Source: an uncultured Desulfobulbaceae bacterium (GTDB lineage Bacteria; Desulfobacterota; Desulfobulbia; Desulfobulbales; Desulfobulbaceae). Taken from it: a DNA stretch of 6,536 nucleotides. Shown here one piece after another: positions 6,363-6,536 of this stretch. The notes under the pieces are model-generated. The model made no database searches and was not told where the DNA came from. It worked only from the letters and a program-made list of their open reading frames with translations. A program made the translations under genes and the position numbers. Position 1 is the first letter of the stretch; each line of letters begins with the position of its first letter. The DNA lies in contig CALZIH010000168.1 in NCBI GenBank assembly GCA_945787305.1, positions 1 through 6,536 of the forward strand, given 5' to 3'.

Positions 6363-6536
6363 CTAGCAGTACGCCATCCATCGACGGCCGTTCACTGAAT
6401 GGAGGGCGAAACTGGAACCTTTGTGGTCGATCTCTGCCTGCAAGCCTGTTGTAACCTGACGAATAGTGCGAACAGGGCAATCCGCACCAAGATTTAGAAC
6501 AACCTCCCAGGTTATTCCACCATCATGGGATACAAG
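6363..6536 (-). CDS. C-terminal fragment of an Asp-box (BNR repeat) protein, truncated by window edge
   Basis: Read on the minus strand, the frame entering from the right edge is open for 57 codons down to a TAG at 6365-6363; the other two minus frames stop within eight codons. The first residues read LVSHDGGITWEVV, an exact match to the Asp-box consensus S-x-D-x-G-x-T-W, the beta-hairpin signature of BNR repeats in sialidase-like and Ycf48/HCF136-like beta-propellers. The remainder (ending NGRRWMAYC) looks like ordinary globular protein. I infer the last blade or tail of a beta-propeller protein; substrate and function cannot be told from this piece. The gene converges on the nqr operon and is not part of it. 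Oddities: the frame stays open for 43 more codons after the TAG, to a TGA at 6233-6231, so the true 3' end is uncertain and a decayed gene is possible. Confidence 0.55.
   Translation of the reverse strand, partial: LVSHDGGITWEVVLNLGADCPVRTIRQVTTGLQAEIDHKGSSFALHSVNGRRWMAYC

Overview
The window holds most of one operon on the + strand: the six structural genes of the sodium-pumping NADH:quinone oxidoreductase (Na+-NQR), nqrA-nqrB-nqrC-nqrD-nqrE-nqrF, followed by a small gene that fits nqrM, the maturation factor of the complex. Only nqrA is incomplete: its 5' end, roughly 95 codons judged from the Vibrio protein, lies left of the window. The operon's promoter must therefore also lie outside it.

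Layout: nqrA (1-1062, partial), nqrB (1080-2288), nqrC (2281-3072), nqrD (3065-3688), nqrE (3688-4290), nqrF (4331-5554), putative nqrM (5564-5752). nqrB/nqrC and nqrC/nqrD overlap by 8 bases and nqrD/nqrE overlap in a TAATG, so translation of these genes is probably coupled. A roughly 600-base, more A+T-rich spacer (5753-6362) follows, with only weak hairpins and no convincing gene. At the right edge the minus strand carries the 3' end of a converging gene (6363-6536) whose product contains a clear Asp-box (BNR) motif.

How the parts work together: NqrF oxidises NADH with FAD and passes electrons through its 2Fe-2S cluster. They continue to the NqrD/NqrE intramembrane iron centre, to the covalent FMN of NqrC, to the covalent FMN and riboflavin of NqrB, and finally to quinone, while Na+ is moved outward. 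All key cofactor residues are visible: four Cys in NqrF, two Cys each in NqrD and NqrE, and the FMN-acceptor Thr in NqrB and NqrC. The machine therefore looks intact. No ApbE flavin transferase gene, needed to attach the FMNs, is in the window.

Organism: a Gram-negative bacterium with moderate G+C. The divergence from the gammaproteobacterial proteins and the unusual cysteine layout of NqrM suggest a more distant lineage, perhaps a marine or anaerobic Desulfobacterota (deltaproteobacterial) member. This is an inference from general sequence character, not a firm assignment. The window is mainly a well-known respiratory operon. The points that deserve attention are the atypical NqrM, the non-standard NqrB flavinylation motif, and the converging Asp-box gene with an unclear 3' end.
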